A stretch of 64,000 nucleotides of DNA from Acetobacter sp. (GTDB lineage: Bacteria > Pseudomonadota > Alphaproteobacteria > Acetobacterales > Acetobacteraceae): assembly GCF_022483985.1 (NCBI RefSeq), contig NZ_JAKVME010000001.1, positions 186,001 through 250,000 on the forward strand, read 5' to 3'. The notes under the pieces were generated by a model. The model was not told the DNA's origin and did not search any database. It worked only from the letters and a program-made list of their open reading frames with translations. This document shows, in pieces, positions 37,332 through 45,779 of this stretch. Made by a program: the position numbers and the translations under genes. Positions within the stretch are counted from its first letter, which is position 1, and each line of letters opens with the position of its first letter.

Positions 37332-38384
37332 ATGAAGACACATGGTTTCTTTGCCGAGAGTGCCGAAGCGCCGCTGAAGCCATTCTCCTTTGATCGCCGC
37401 GATGTTCGCAGCAACGATGTTGCCATTGAAATCCTGTATTGTGGCGTCTGCCATAGTGATCTGCATCAGGCCCGCAATGACTGGAGCAACACACTCTACC
37501 CGTCCGTGCCGGGACACGAGATCGTTGGCCGCGTCACGGATGTTGGCAGCGACGTGACCCGCTTCAGGGTCGGCGACAGGGTCGCTGTCGGATGCATGGT
37601 GGACAGTTGCAGCCACTGTGATCAGTGCCGTCAGGGTGACGAGCAATATTGCCGGGAAGGTGCGACCTGGACCTATAACGGGATCGACCGGATCACGAAG
37701 GAAGTGACGTTCGGAGGTTATGCCAGACATATCGTCGTTCGTGACGATTTCGTTCTCTCCGTTCCTGACAGCCTCGATCTTTCGAGGGTTGCCCCCATTC
37801 TGTGCGCGGGAATTACAACCTATTCGCCACTCCGTTTCCGGAATGTAGGCCCCGGTTCGCGGGTTGGGGTCGCCGGTCTGGGGGGACTGGGGCATATGGC
37901 GGTCAAGCTGGCTACGGGGCTGGGAGCGGATGTCACGGTCATAAGCCGTTCAAAGTCGAAGGAAGGTTCTGCGCTTGCTCTGGGAGCGGGTGGGTTCCTC
38001 GTCTCGACCGACAGTCAGGCCATGAAAGAGGCTGCGGGCAGCTTCGACCTCATTATCGATACCATTCCGGTTCAGCATGACGTCTCCGAATTCTTTCCTC
38101 TGGTCGATATTGACGGGGCGATCGTCATGGTCGGTCAACTTGGTGCGACGCCAGCGTTCAACACAAGTCCGCTTCTGATCGGACGCAGGCAGCTTGCCGG
38201 ATCAATCATTGGTGGTATCGCACAGACTCAGGAGCTTCTCGATTTCTGTGGTCGGAAAAACATTCTTGCGGACTGCGAGATGATCCGAATGGAAGAGATC
38301 AACGACGCTTTTGTTCGGCTTGAAAAGGGTGATGTCCATTATCGCTTTGTTATCGACATGGCGTCGTTTACGGAAATGGTCTGA
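37332..38384 (+). CDS. Zinc-dependent alcohol dehydrogenase (CAD/YahK-type)
   Basis: About 350 residues from the ATG at 37332, preceded by AAGGAAGGA; the open frame begins further upstream within the preceding gene. Catalytic zinc residues are Cys40, His62 and Glu63 (C-G-V-C-H, G-H-E), structural zinc cysteines are 93, 96, 99 and 107, and the cofactor loop is G-L-G-G-L-G-H. YahK-like enzymes reduce a broad range of aldehydes with NADPH. Confidence 0.9.
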   Translation: MKTHGFFAESAEAPLKPFSFDRRDVRSNDVAIEILYCGVCHSDLHQARNDWSNTLYPSVPGHEIVGRVTDVGSDVTRFRVGDRVAVGCMVDSCSHCDQCRQGDEQYCREGATWTYNGIDRITKEVTFGGYARHIVVRDDFVLSVPDSLDLSRVAPILCAGITTYSPLRFRNVGPGSRVGVAGLGGLGHMAVKLATGLGADVTVISRSKSKEGSALALGAGGFLVSTDSQAMKEAAGSFDLIIDTIPVQHDVSEFFPLVDIDGAIVMVGQLGATPAFNTSPLLIGRRQLAGSIIGGIAQTQELLDFCGRKNILADCEMIRMEEINDAFVRLEKGDVHYRFVIDMASFTEMV

Positions 38385-38390
38385 GGTGCT

Positions 38391-38412
38391 GGATGGGGTC
38401 TCCACCCCATCC
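38391..38412 (+). terminator. Rho-independent terminator after the alcohol dehydrogenase gene
   Basis: GGATGGGG (38391-38398) and CCCCATCC (38405-38412) form an 8-bp perfect stem with a 6-base loop, starting 6 bases after the stop codon. It is followed by a T-rich stretch. Confidence 0.7.
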
Positions 38413-38819
38413 TTCCTGTTGCACTCTTGTTTTTATGGTTTTCCGGTCGTGAGCACTTGCGATAAAACAGGCTGTGTTGGTCTTCAGGCAGCTATGTCGC
38501 ATCAGGCGCCTTATACTCGCAGGCTGGCATCGTATTGTGAGTTCCTCAGGGCGCCTGAGATCTCTCTCCATACTTCACTGCATCTTTCGACATTAAGTAT
38601 ATATTTCGGTATATAGATAAAGCCGGTTCTCATATTCGTGAGTAACGGCAAAAATACTCATATAATTCGAATGGTTTGTCCAAACCATAAAGCTTCTTTT
38701 GAGTGTTTGATGTTCTGCTGAAACCACATCGCCGATCATCTTTGATCATGCATGAGGCCCACTGTTAACAATTCCCAATGTGGCAAGAGTTCAATTGCTC
38801 CGACGAAAAAAAGATCATA
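38413..38819. other. Upstream region of the siderophore receptor gene
   Basis: It contains a 9-bp inverted repeat (TCAGGCGCC at 38502-38510, GGCGCCTGA at 38550-38558) with a 39-base loop. An AT-rich stretch (38590-38700) lies before the receptor promoter. No gene is supported. Confidence 0.35.
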
Positions 38820-38838
38820 GAGAATGCAAACCATTCTC
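38820..38838 (+). promoter_or_regulatory. Fur-box-like palindrome
   Basis: GAGAATGCAAACCATTCTC is a perfect 7-bp inverted repeat with a 5-base centre. It matches the classical 19-bp Fur consensus GATAATGATAATCATTATC at 14 positions. It lies 17-35 bases before the ATG at 38855 of a siderophore-type receptor, where Fur would block transcription or initiation. Binding is inferred, not shown. Confidence 0.55.
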
Positions 38839-38854
38839 AACTTCGGCGCAAAAA

Positions 38855-41167
38855 ATGTTCGACGGTCCAGTGATATCTCGCATTTACTCGTATTCATTTA
38901 TAGTGAGTTGCCTGGCAGGCACGGTTCTTGCTTCCCGCGCGGATGCTGCTCCTGCTGGTGTCTCCTCAGAGGTTCAAAAAAACGATAAAAATGCACTTCT
39001 GACAAAAAGCGTCACTGCGACTGATCCCAAACAAACCGCGACGTCAAAATCACATCCGGTCAATACGGCTGGCAGCACAGAGGCGGGTGGTCAGGAGCAT
39101 CTGACCGTTTGGGGAAAGAGCCGTCCTCTCCTGACGGCACGATCTCCAAACCGGAAATATACAGCTTCCCTGCTTGATACGCCGCGTTCCGTCTCTGTTG
39201 TCACTCAGGAACAGATGAAACTCGTAAACGCAACCTCTTTCGAAGAGGCGATGCGTACCGTTCCGGGAGTGAGCTTCCGTGGCGGTGACGCCTATGCGAT
39301 TCCGGGCGGAAACTATCCTGTTATTCGAGGATTTGGTTCTTATAGCAATATGTTTATCGATGGCTTGCGTGATAGCGGGGTAAGCCAGCGCGAGGTGTTC
39401 GATGTCGAGGAGATGGAAGTTCTTAAAGGGCCGGGTTCGGTCTATGGCGGACGTGGAGGGCTTGGGGGACAGATCAACATCACAACCAAGAAAGCACAGC
39501 TTGGCAACCTAACATCAGGCCAGCTTGGTTTTGGTACTGCGGCTTATAAGCGTGGCACAATCGACATCAACCGTCAGCTTGGGTCATCGACAGCCATACG
39601 CCTGAACGCAATGGGAGCGGACGGCGATACTGCCGGTCGGGCGCCAATCGGAGGGTATAAATGGGGCGTTGCTCCTTCCGTGTCTTTCGGGTTGGGTACT
39701 CCGACCCGTCTGACACTTGGCTATTATCATCTTTACTCTTCCGACATGCCCGACTACTCTGCGCCTTACAGCAAAACTACCCACGAACCGTTGAAAATTC
39801 CCCGTCACATGGTGCTGGGTCTGAAGGATCGTGATTTCGAACATAGCACGACGGATCTTGGTCAGATCATCCTTGAAAGGGATCTCTGGCATGACTTCGT
39901 GTTTCGCAATACGCTTCAGTGGACCAGCACCCAGTTCGATTATATCGCCACCAATCCCCAATGGCAGAGTACCTCTGCGGCCAATCAGAACATTCTTCTC
40001 GAAGCCAAGTCCGGAAAGTTCCATACGGATAATTTTCAGGAACAGGCTATGGTATCGGGCACTTTCAACACCGGGCCGATTCATCACTCCATCAACACCG
40101 GTATTGAAGTTTCACGCGAACGTCTGACCCGCAACGAGTATTACGTCAGGGATTCCGCCGGAAACAACATCCGTAGTGGTGGACCATGCTCGGTAGCCTA
40201 CAACTGCATCAGTGCAGCCAGTCTGGGAAGCTGGAGTCCGTCGAACCCATGGACCGGTTCATATTCTCTCGGAGAGCCGGGTATTGCGCCCCTCAATACC
40301 AATGTGACAACAGGATCGGCTTACGCGTTTGATACGATGAGCATGCTGCATGATCATCTCCTGATTAACGGAGGCGTCAGGTTCGACCGCTTCATGACAT
40401 CCGCGGTTCAGGGCAATCTGGGTCTGAGCAACAATCAGAGTTTCATCAATTATCAGGCTGGAGCAGTCTACAAACCTATCAAACCGATCAGCCTCTATTT
40501 CTCCTATGCCACGGCATCCAATCCTGTTGGTGTGGATGCTGGAGCTGACGGGCAGATAGCACTGTCCACCGCGAACAACAAACTGGCTCCGCAGAACGGT
40601 AAAAACATCGAGGTCGGCGCTAAGGCTGAATTGTTCAACGGCCGCTTTTCGATAACCGGGTCTCTGTTCGACGGAAAAATGACCAATGCTCAGGTTTCCG
40701 ATGGTTTTGGCAATCAGATCAATGCGGGCACACAGCGCGTGCGTGGCGCCGAAATCAATGTGGCTGGCAATATCACATCCCGTTGGGAGGTGTTTGGCGG
40801 CTGGACGTATCTGGACAGCACGGTTCTCGATGGCGGACCAACCCATGCCAACGTCGGAAAGCGCTTTCCTTACACGCCCGGAAACTCGGTGGCTGTCTGG
40901 AGCACCTATAAGATACTGCCGCAATTCAAAGCGGGAGGCGGGCTCACTTATATGAGCAAGCGCTATACCAGCGTGAGCAACTCGGTATGGGTGCCTGAAT
41001 ACGTGCGACTGGATATGGTCGCCGACTATCAGATAACGCGCACTCTGGATTTACAGGCCAATTTGCAGAACCTTACGAACAAACGCTATTATGACCGTAT
41101 CTATACGAACTACTCCCGTATTGCGGCGGGACGTGCTGTCACTTTCCAACTGACTTTCAAGATGTAG
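38855..41167 (+). CDS. TonB-dependent siderophore receptor (catecholate type)
   Basis: About 770 residues from the ATG at 38855; the frame is open to a GTG at 38780. The later start is preferred because a Fur-box-like palindrome (38820-38838) lies between the two, and because it places the signal peptide (ending S-R-A-D-A) at the true N-terminus. The plug domain (S-V-V-T-Q-E-Q, I-R-G-F-G, G-P-G-S-V-Y-G-G-R-G-G-L-G-G-Q-I-N) and barrel end in F-Q-L-T-F-K-M. It resembles Fiu/FhuE-like receptors. The 3' end overlaps the convergent histidine kinase gene by 11 bases. Confidence 0.88.
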   Translation: MFDGPVISRIYSYSFIVSCLAGTVLASRADAAPAGVSSEVQKNDKNALLTKSVTATDPKQTATSKSHPVNTAGSTEAGGQEHLTVWGKSRPLLTARSPNRKYTASLLDTPRSVSVVTQEQMKLVNATSFEEAMRTVPGVSFRGGDAYAIPGGNYPVIRGFGSYSNMFIDGLRDSGVSQREVFDVEEMEVLKGPGSVYGGRGGLGGQINITTKKAQLGNLTSGQLGFGTAAYKRGTIDINRQLGSSTAIRLNAMGADGDTAGRAPIGGYKWGVAPSVSFGLGTPTRLTLGYYHLYSSDMPDYSAPYSKTTHEPLKIPRHMVLGLKDRDFEHSTTDLGQIILERDLWHDFVFRNTLQWTSTQFDYIATNPQWQSTSAANQNILLEAKSGKFHTDNFQEQAMVSGTFNTGPIHHSINTGIEVSRERLTRNEYYVRDSAGNNIRSGGPCSVAYNCISAASLGSWSPSNPWTGSYSLGEPGIAPLNTNVTTGSAYAFDTMSMLHDHLLINGGVRFDRFMTSAVQGNLGLSNNQSFINYQAGAVYKPIKPISLYFSYATASNPVGVDAGADGQIALSTANNKLAPQNGKNIEVGAKAELFNGRFSITGSLFDGKMTNAQVSDGFGNQINAGTQRVRGAEINVAGNITSRWEVFGGWTYLDSTVLDGGPTHANVGKRFPYTPGNSVAVWSTYKILPQFKAGGGLTYMSKRYTSVSNSVWVPEYVRLDMVADYQITRTLDLQANLQNLTNKRYYDRIYTNYSRIAAGRAVTFQLTFKM

Positions 41168-42548
41168 CAACTGGTGCTTTCCGGAGACGGATTTCACATC
41201 GAAGACCGGGGTCATTGTCCAGCAGCTTTATCTGCCCCTTGTGAAGCCGGACAATGGCCTGCACCATGCTGAGGCCAAGGCCGCTACCGGGAACTGAACG
41301 GCTGTTGTCCAGTCGGACCATTTTTTCAAAAACACGTTCGCGTTCATGAGACGGAATGCCGGGACCATTGTCCGCGACTGTAATGGTGATTGTCTCACCT
41401 TCTGTGAATGAAGAAAGAAGAATCCGACTGCCCGGCGGACAGTGATTGATCGCGTTTTCAAGCAGATTGACCAGCACCTGCATCAGAAGAGCCTTGTTGC
41501 CCGACAGGCGTGCAGTCTGACAAAGACAGTTCAGCTCCAGCTTCTGTCTCTTGCTTTCAATAATTGGCTGATACAGCTCGGCCACCGATACAAGAAGATC
41601 GTCAACATTGAGAAGCTGACTATCCGGAATATCCTCGTCTGCTTCTATCTGGGCAAGTTTCAGTAAAGATGAGAAAATTTCCAGAGCCTCTTCAAGACTG
41701 CCTCTGGCGCGGTTCAGAACGTTTACCTGAGGCTCTGTCAGCCCATCCCGCGCTATCTCGTCGAGTTGCTGAGCGAGACGGGAGAGAGGACGACGCATGT
41801 CGTGTGCAATATCGTCAGTCACTTGCCGCACACTGTCAATCAGGTGTTCATTCCGATCCAGCATGGCATTAAGACTAACAGCAAGATGGTCGAATTCATC
41901 GTTGGTCGCGTTAAGTGTAATCCGCTGGGATATGTCTCCACGCATGATATTGCGAGCAGTCTGACTGATGTTTTCAATCCTGCCCAAGACAAGACGACTG
42001 AGAATAAAGCCTCCGATGGTCCCGATGACAATAAACCCTGCGACACTCCAGCTAAGTATGAACCAGAGGTCATGGCGGAGAGTCTGGAGAGGCTCTCCAT
42101 CGATGCCGACGAACAAATATCCTCCATCCTGCAATATGGAGCCGTATCCGATCACAAGCCGGTGGTCAGGCGGAACGGAACGGTGCGTCCAGGGAAGTCT
42201 GCGCCATCCCGCGACAGGCTGGAGATGAAACATGTTGCCGACAATGATTTCCTGTCGTGCATTCTCCAGAAGGTAATAAAATCCCGGTTCGTTTTGAACG
42301 AGTTCGGTCATGATGGGTCGCAGATGCGGCACGTCATGACTATGCGCTTCCATGAGCGCCTCATTGCTTTCATTGGCAACCACGTTTTTCATCTGCCGCT
42401 CCAGAAGCGCCAGACTATGATAGCCTGAGGTGGCCATCACGCTGACACCACTGATCACAAAACAGCCTGCGAACATGGCTATGATACGAAACGATGAGCT
42501 CTGGAAAACAGACAGCCTGTATGAGGGAGGCTCCCGGTATGGCTTCAT
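41157..42548 (-). CDS. Two-component sensor histidine kinase
   Basis: A 463-residue membrane kinase: helix 1 (about 20-42), a periplasmic sensor of about 125 residues, helix 2 (about 170-192), HAMP, H-box (D-D-I-A-H-D-M-R-R-P-L), N-box (L-E-N-A-I-N-H), G-boxes D-N-G-P-G-I and G-S-G-L-G-L. Paired with the response regulator gene immediately upstream (1-bp gap). The signal is unknown. Confidence 0.92.
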   Translation of the reverse strand: MKPYREPPSYRLSVFQSSSFRIIAMFAGCFVISGVSVMATSGYHSLALLERQMKNVVANESNEALMEAHSHDVPHLRPIMTELVQNEPGFYYLLENARQEIIVGNMFHLQPVAGWRRLPWTHRSVPPDHRLVIGYGSILQDGGYLFVGIDGEPLQTLRHDLWFILSWSVAGFIVIGTIGGFILSRLVLGRIENISQTARNIMRGDISQRITLNATNDEFDHLAVSLNAMLDRNEHLIDSVRQVTDDIAHDMRRPLSRLAQQLDEIARDGLTEPQVNVLNRARGSLEEALEIFSSLLKLAQIEADEDIPDSQLLNVDDLLVSVAELYQPIIESKRQKLELNCLCQTARLSGNKALLMQVLVNLLENAINHCPPGSRILLSSFTEGETITITVADNGPGIPSHERERVFEKMVRLDNSRSVPGSGLGLSMVQAIVRLHKGQIKLLDNDPGLRCEIRLRKAPVATS

Positions 42549-42549
42549 T

Positions 42550-43248
42550 CTATTGATTCCGGAGCGTATAACCCTGACCTTTCACAGTGTGAATCAGGGG
42601 TGGGGCATCCCGTCCCAGTCGCTCCCTCAGTCGGCTCACATGTGTTTCAACCAGGTTGGTTCGGATTGGAAAATCAATGTCCCAGACAGCCTGAAGGATC
42701 ATTTCACGAGAAAGAACCACACAGGGATGATTCATGAAATATTCGAGAAGTTTTAATTCCTGAGCCTGTATATAAATTTTTTCTCCAGCGCGGGTGACTT
42801 CCCTGGTCAAGAGATCAATTTTGACATCTGCAAAAGTTAGGTATGTTTGACCTGAAGGTTCCTTGGTGCGCCGTAGTAGCCCCTCAATTCTCGCGGATAA
42901 CTCTGCCACGGCAAAGGGTTTGACAAGATAATCGTCTCCACCGCTTCGAAGTCCTACGACCCGGTCACGAATGCCGTCCATAGTTGTAAGAAAAAGAACC
43001 GGTGTCTGGATGTTCATGGCCCGCAAACGGGTGAGAACAGTCAAACCGTCAATGCCCGGAAGACGACGGTCGAGAATGATACAATCCCATGATCGGGATA
43101 TGGCGAGATCCAGTCCACGAATGCCGTCGGTTTCCACCGTGATCTGGAGGGATGAAGTCAGAAAAAAATCTGTGATGTATGACGCTGTATCCGCGTCGTC
43201 TTCTATCAGAAGAATGTTGGATGAGGGGATAAGGAGTTCTTTGCTCAT
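42550..43248 (-). CDS. OmpR-family response regulator
   Basis: A 232-residue regulator with a receiver domain (acidic pair I-E-D-D-A-D, phospho-acceptor Asp in I-I-L-D-R-R-L-P, Lys in V-K-P-F) and a C-terminal winged helix (about 140-230). It is co-transcribed with the sensor kinase. Targets are not evident, though the neighbouring TSUP permease and siderophore receptor genes are candidates. Confidence 0.92.
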   Translation of the reverse strand: MSKELLIPSSNILLIEDDADTASYITDFFLTSSLQITVETDGIRGLDLAISRSWDCIILDRRLPGIDGLTVLTRLRAMNIQTPVLFLTTMDGIRDRVVGLRSGGDDYLVKPFAVAELSARIEGLLRRTKEPSGQTYLTFADVKIDLLTREVTRAGEKIYIQAQELKLLEYFMNHPCVVLSREMILQAVWDIDFPIRTNLVETHVSRLRERLGRDAPPLIHTVKGQGYTLRNQ

Positions 43249-43397
43249 GTTATGCCTTCAGGATGATGCGAATGTAACATGAAGAAGAACTTTTATCGTG
43301 ACCGTAGCTGATCTGCATGACGCCGTCGTCTGCGAGCGTAAGGATAACCGGTTGGTGTTTACGAGATAGCCTGTTCCTCTCACCTGAATCAGAATGA

Positions 43398-44384
43398 TTA
43401 CAGTGCTCGGCTGCTGAGATAAATACCTGAGACAGTGGATAAATGAAGAATGTTTTCCTGTCGTCTGTAGTGCTTCGAAAAATATGGTGCATAGACGAGA
43501 TCCAGAGCGCGGATGGCGTGCTTTATTTCTACCTCCTGTCCGTTTTCCAGTTCAACGGTGAACGTATGATGTCCCCATTTCATCGACGCTGTGTGTCCTG
43601 TGCTCTCGGTGACGTACGAAATGACGATGTTTTCGCGGTGTGCCAACTGGATTCCTGACGTAATGAGCATGACGAAACCTGCGATACCCATCGCCAGATG
43701 ATTTAGACGATGGAACACATGATCATGCACGAGAGGCAATATCATACGCATCAGGTACGATGAGCTTATCGCCGCTGCTGCGAGGATACCGCCAGCCAGC
43801 AATACACGGGTGCTCAGGAGGCCGAATGTACCGTAAAGACCGAGCTTAAGGAGATGCAGGAGAATCTCGTTGGCTGCGCGTGTCGCAATGATTTCTTCCT
43901 TGCGAAGGCCGAGGCGCAGATAGAATCGGTTGAAAATCAGGCCTACCGCACCGGTGAATCCAGACAGAAAACCGGCCCCGGCTCCGATGGCAACCAGAAA
44001 GATTTTTCCTCCCTCAATTGTTTTCTCGGATCTTATCGGCTGAGCAAAAAAAATCAGAGGCAGGTTGCCGATGAGAAATATCGCCAGACAGACTTCGAGA
44101 TACAGAGGGTCCAGCCTTGTCAAAAGCCATGCACCAAAACCACACAATGGCAACGCGGCAGGGATGAAATATCGGACTATGTCCCAGCGGATGTTGCTAT
44201 AAAAAGCCGTGATGCGGGAAATTGAGCTGCTCGCGGTTCCGATGGACAGTGCGGCAGGCACTTGGGCAGGTGTGACGATCAGACCCAGCAGAGGCATGAG
44301 AAGCAGGCCGGCTCCGCCACCGGAGACAGCACTCAGACCGAATGCGGAAACAGCGAGACAAAATAAAATTACCCATATCAGCAT
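43398..44384 (-). CDS. TSUP (TauE/SafE) family permease with C-terminal extension
   Basis: About 328 residues from the ATG at 44384; the frame is open to 44474 but that part is polar and lacks a helix. It has about eight membrane helices with the two family glycine repeats (S-G-G-G-A-G and S-G-F-T-G-A-V-G). TSUP permeases move sulfite, sulfoacetate or other organic anions. After the last helix there is an extra domain of about 75 residues (from about 255), which is not usual for this family. Confidence 0.82.
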   Translation of the reverse strand: MLIWVILFCLAVSAFGLSAVSGGGAGLLLMPLLGLIVTPAQVPAALSIGTASSSISRITAFYSNIRWDIVRYFIPAALPLCGFGAWLLTRLDPLYLEVCLAIFLIGNLPLIFFAQPIRSEKTIEGGKIFLVAIGAGAGFLSGFTGAVGLIFNRFYLRLGLRKEEIIATRAANEILLHLLKLGLYGTFGLLSTRVLLAGGILAAAAISSSYLMRMILPLVHDHVFHRLNHLAMGIAGFVMLITSGIQLAHRENIVISYVTESTGHTASMKWGHHTFTVELENGQEVEIKHAIRALDLVYAPYFSKHYRRQENILHLSTVSGIYLSSRAL

Positions 44385-45320
44385 GAACCGGCTTCCGTCG
44401 CAGTCTGTAGGGTGCTTGCAGTCTGATGAAAGAAAGCACGTCACGGACACGACATAAGACCTGTGAGCACGCATCAGTCAGCTTAAAATATCCCAATGAC
44501 GGATCAGTTTCCTCATTGTCAGCGATGCTATCGGTTTGTCGTTCCGCATCTATTGGACGCTGGGACAGGGTGACGGGCGCCTGAAAACCTCGGGAGTGCT
44601 GGGTGCGTGGTGGCAATAAGGATTTTCTGACTATGTGGAATGAAATATCGGTTTTTGTTTTATATTTCAGGAGTTATTCGATTTATTATGGTGGAGTTAA
44701 AGGTGATCAGGGGTTCCAGCCACAAGTGATTGAACCGTGGATTGCGGGGTAGACGGAAGATATTGCGGCATATCTGTCGGTGCAGGTCCGGCATTTATTG
44801 TCAGCGGGAATGGGCACAAAGCGAGAGTTATTTTACGGGGGGGGGGGGGGGGGGCTGTTCCTTAAAAAATAGTCATGTCGTTCCTTGAGTTCAGGAACTG
44901 TGACGCGTTGTGACTCTCCATCTTTGTCAGCAAACAGAGCAGGGGAGGACGTTGTGAAGTTGGCAAGAATGGATGATCGTGTTGGGACAAAGCCCGGCTC
45001 CGTTGCATGTGGTAAAAAATCGAAGGATCCGGAGACCGTGCCTAATGGTGGGTTGTTTCTGGTGAATAGATTTCCCTTTGTGAGTCGATGTGCGGTCTAC
45101 AAAATCATGTATTTTATTGATAATATAGATATTTATATGGAATTAAATGTATTTATATAAAATATATTTAGATAATTTATTTTAAATAAAATATAAATTT
45201 AAGTTTATTGCGTTTATGAAAATAAATTTTCCTTATAATGTTAAATATATATTCGTTCTTTGTCGTGTTTGTTATTTATGTAAGAGGCGAGACACTCACG
45301 GCTACATAGTTTGTAGCTTG
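44385..45320. other. Gene-poor, increasingly AT-rich stretch
   Basis: There is no convincing gene. An 18-base G run lies at 44837-44854. From about 45100 the base composition falls to a very low GC level compared with the flanks. Two short frames (44885-45160 and 45216-45449, plus strand) are open but have no ribosome-binding site, no recognisable domain and biased composition; I treat them as chance ORFs. Confidence 0.45.
44837..44854 (+). repeat. Homopolymer run of 18 G
   Basis: An uninterrupted G18 tract preceded by TTTTAC and followed by CTGTTCC. Such tracts slip during replication, so its length is likely to vary between cells or to have been misassembled. It is in no gene. Confidence 0.85.
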
Positions 45321-45342
45321 TTGTATATAAATGTATATACAA
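45321..45342. promoter_or_regulatory. Candidate HutC operator upstream of the hut-island receptor
   Basis: TTGTATATAAAT (45321-45332) and, overlapping by 2 bases in inverted orientation, ATGTATATACAA (45331-45342) form a 22-bp near-palindrome. The second half is the exact reverse complement of TTGTATATACAT found before hutI and the second lyase gene. It is about 440 bp before the receptor start, so it may sit near a promoter with a long leader. Confidence 0.6.
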
Positions 45343-45779
45343 CTACTGTTTCGTGGGTATGTAAAAATAATGTATCTTTTTATATTGATAATAATATTTA
45401 TAAATGTGGAAAAATTAGGCCGATAATTAGCGTGGGTCAAATGCACTGACGCGTTTGATGATTTTATGTCTATACAAATTACGAGTTTTTTTACGATTTG
45501 GATTGAATACTAATTTTGTCGTGGTTTTGGCCTGTGATGGAAGTAGCGCTCTCTGATGAATGAATATGTTTTCCCGCCAAAAAATGGTGTTTGCATACTT
45601 TAACTATATGATATTAAATGAAAAAATAATTTTAGTTTAATCAAAGAAAACTGCGCGTCGATTGTTTTCGATCTCTGAACGCAATGTTTTTTCAGTGTAG
45701 ATGAAAATTATGGTTGCATAGACAAGCTGATCAATGTCATTGCTTGTCTGAAACAAAAATACCATCCAGGGCAGGTGCC
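45343..45779. other. AT-rich leader of the receptor-hutU operon
   Basis: A low-GC stretch between the candidate operator and the receptor start. It probably carries the promoter and a long 5' untranslated region. I see no conserved riboswitch-like fold that I could name. Confidence 0.35.

Noticed and set aside
44885..45449. Two small plus-strand frames in the AT-rich stretch
   Set aside because: No ribosome-binding site, no signal peptide or domain, and sequence bias consistent with chance ORFs.
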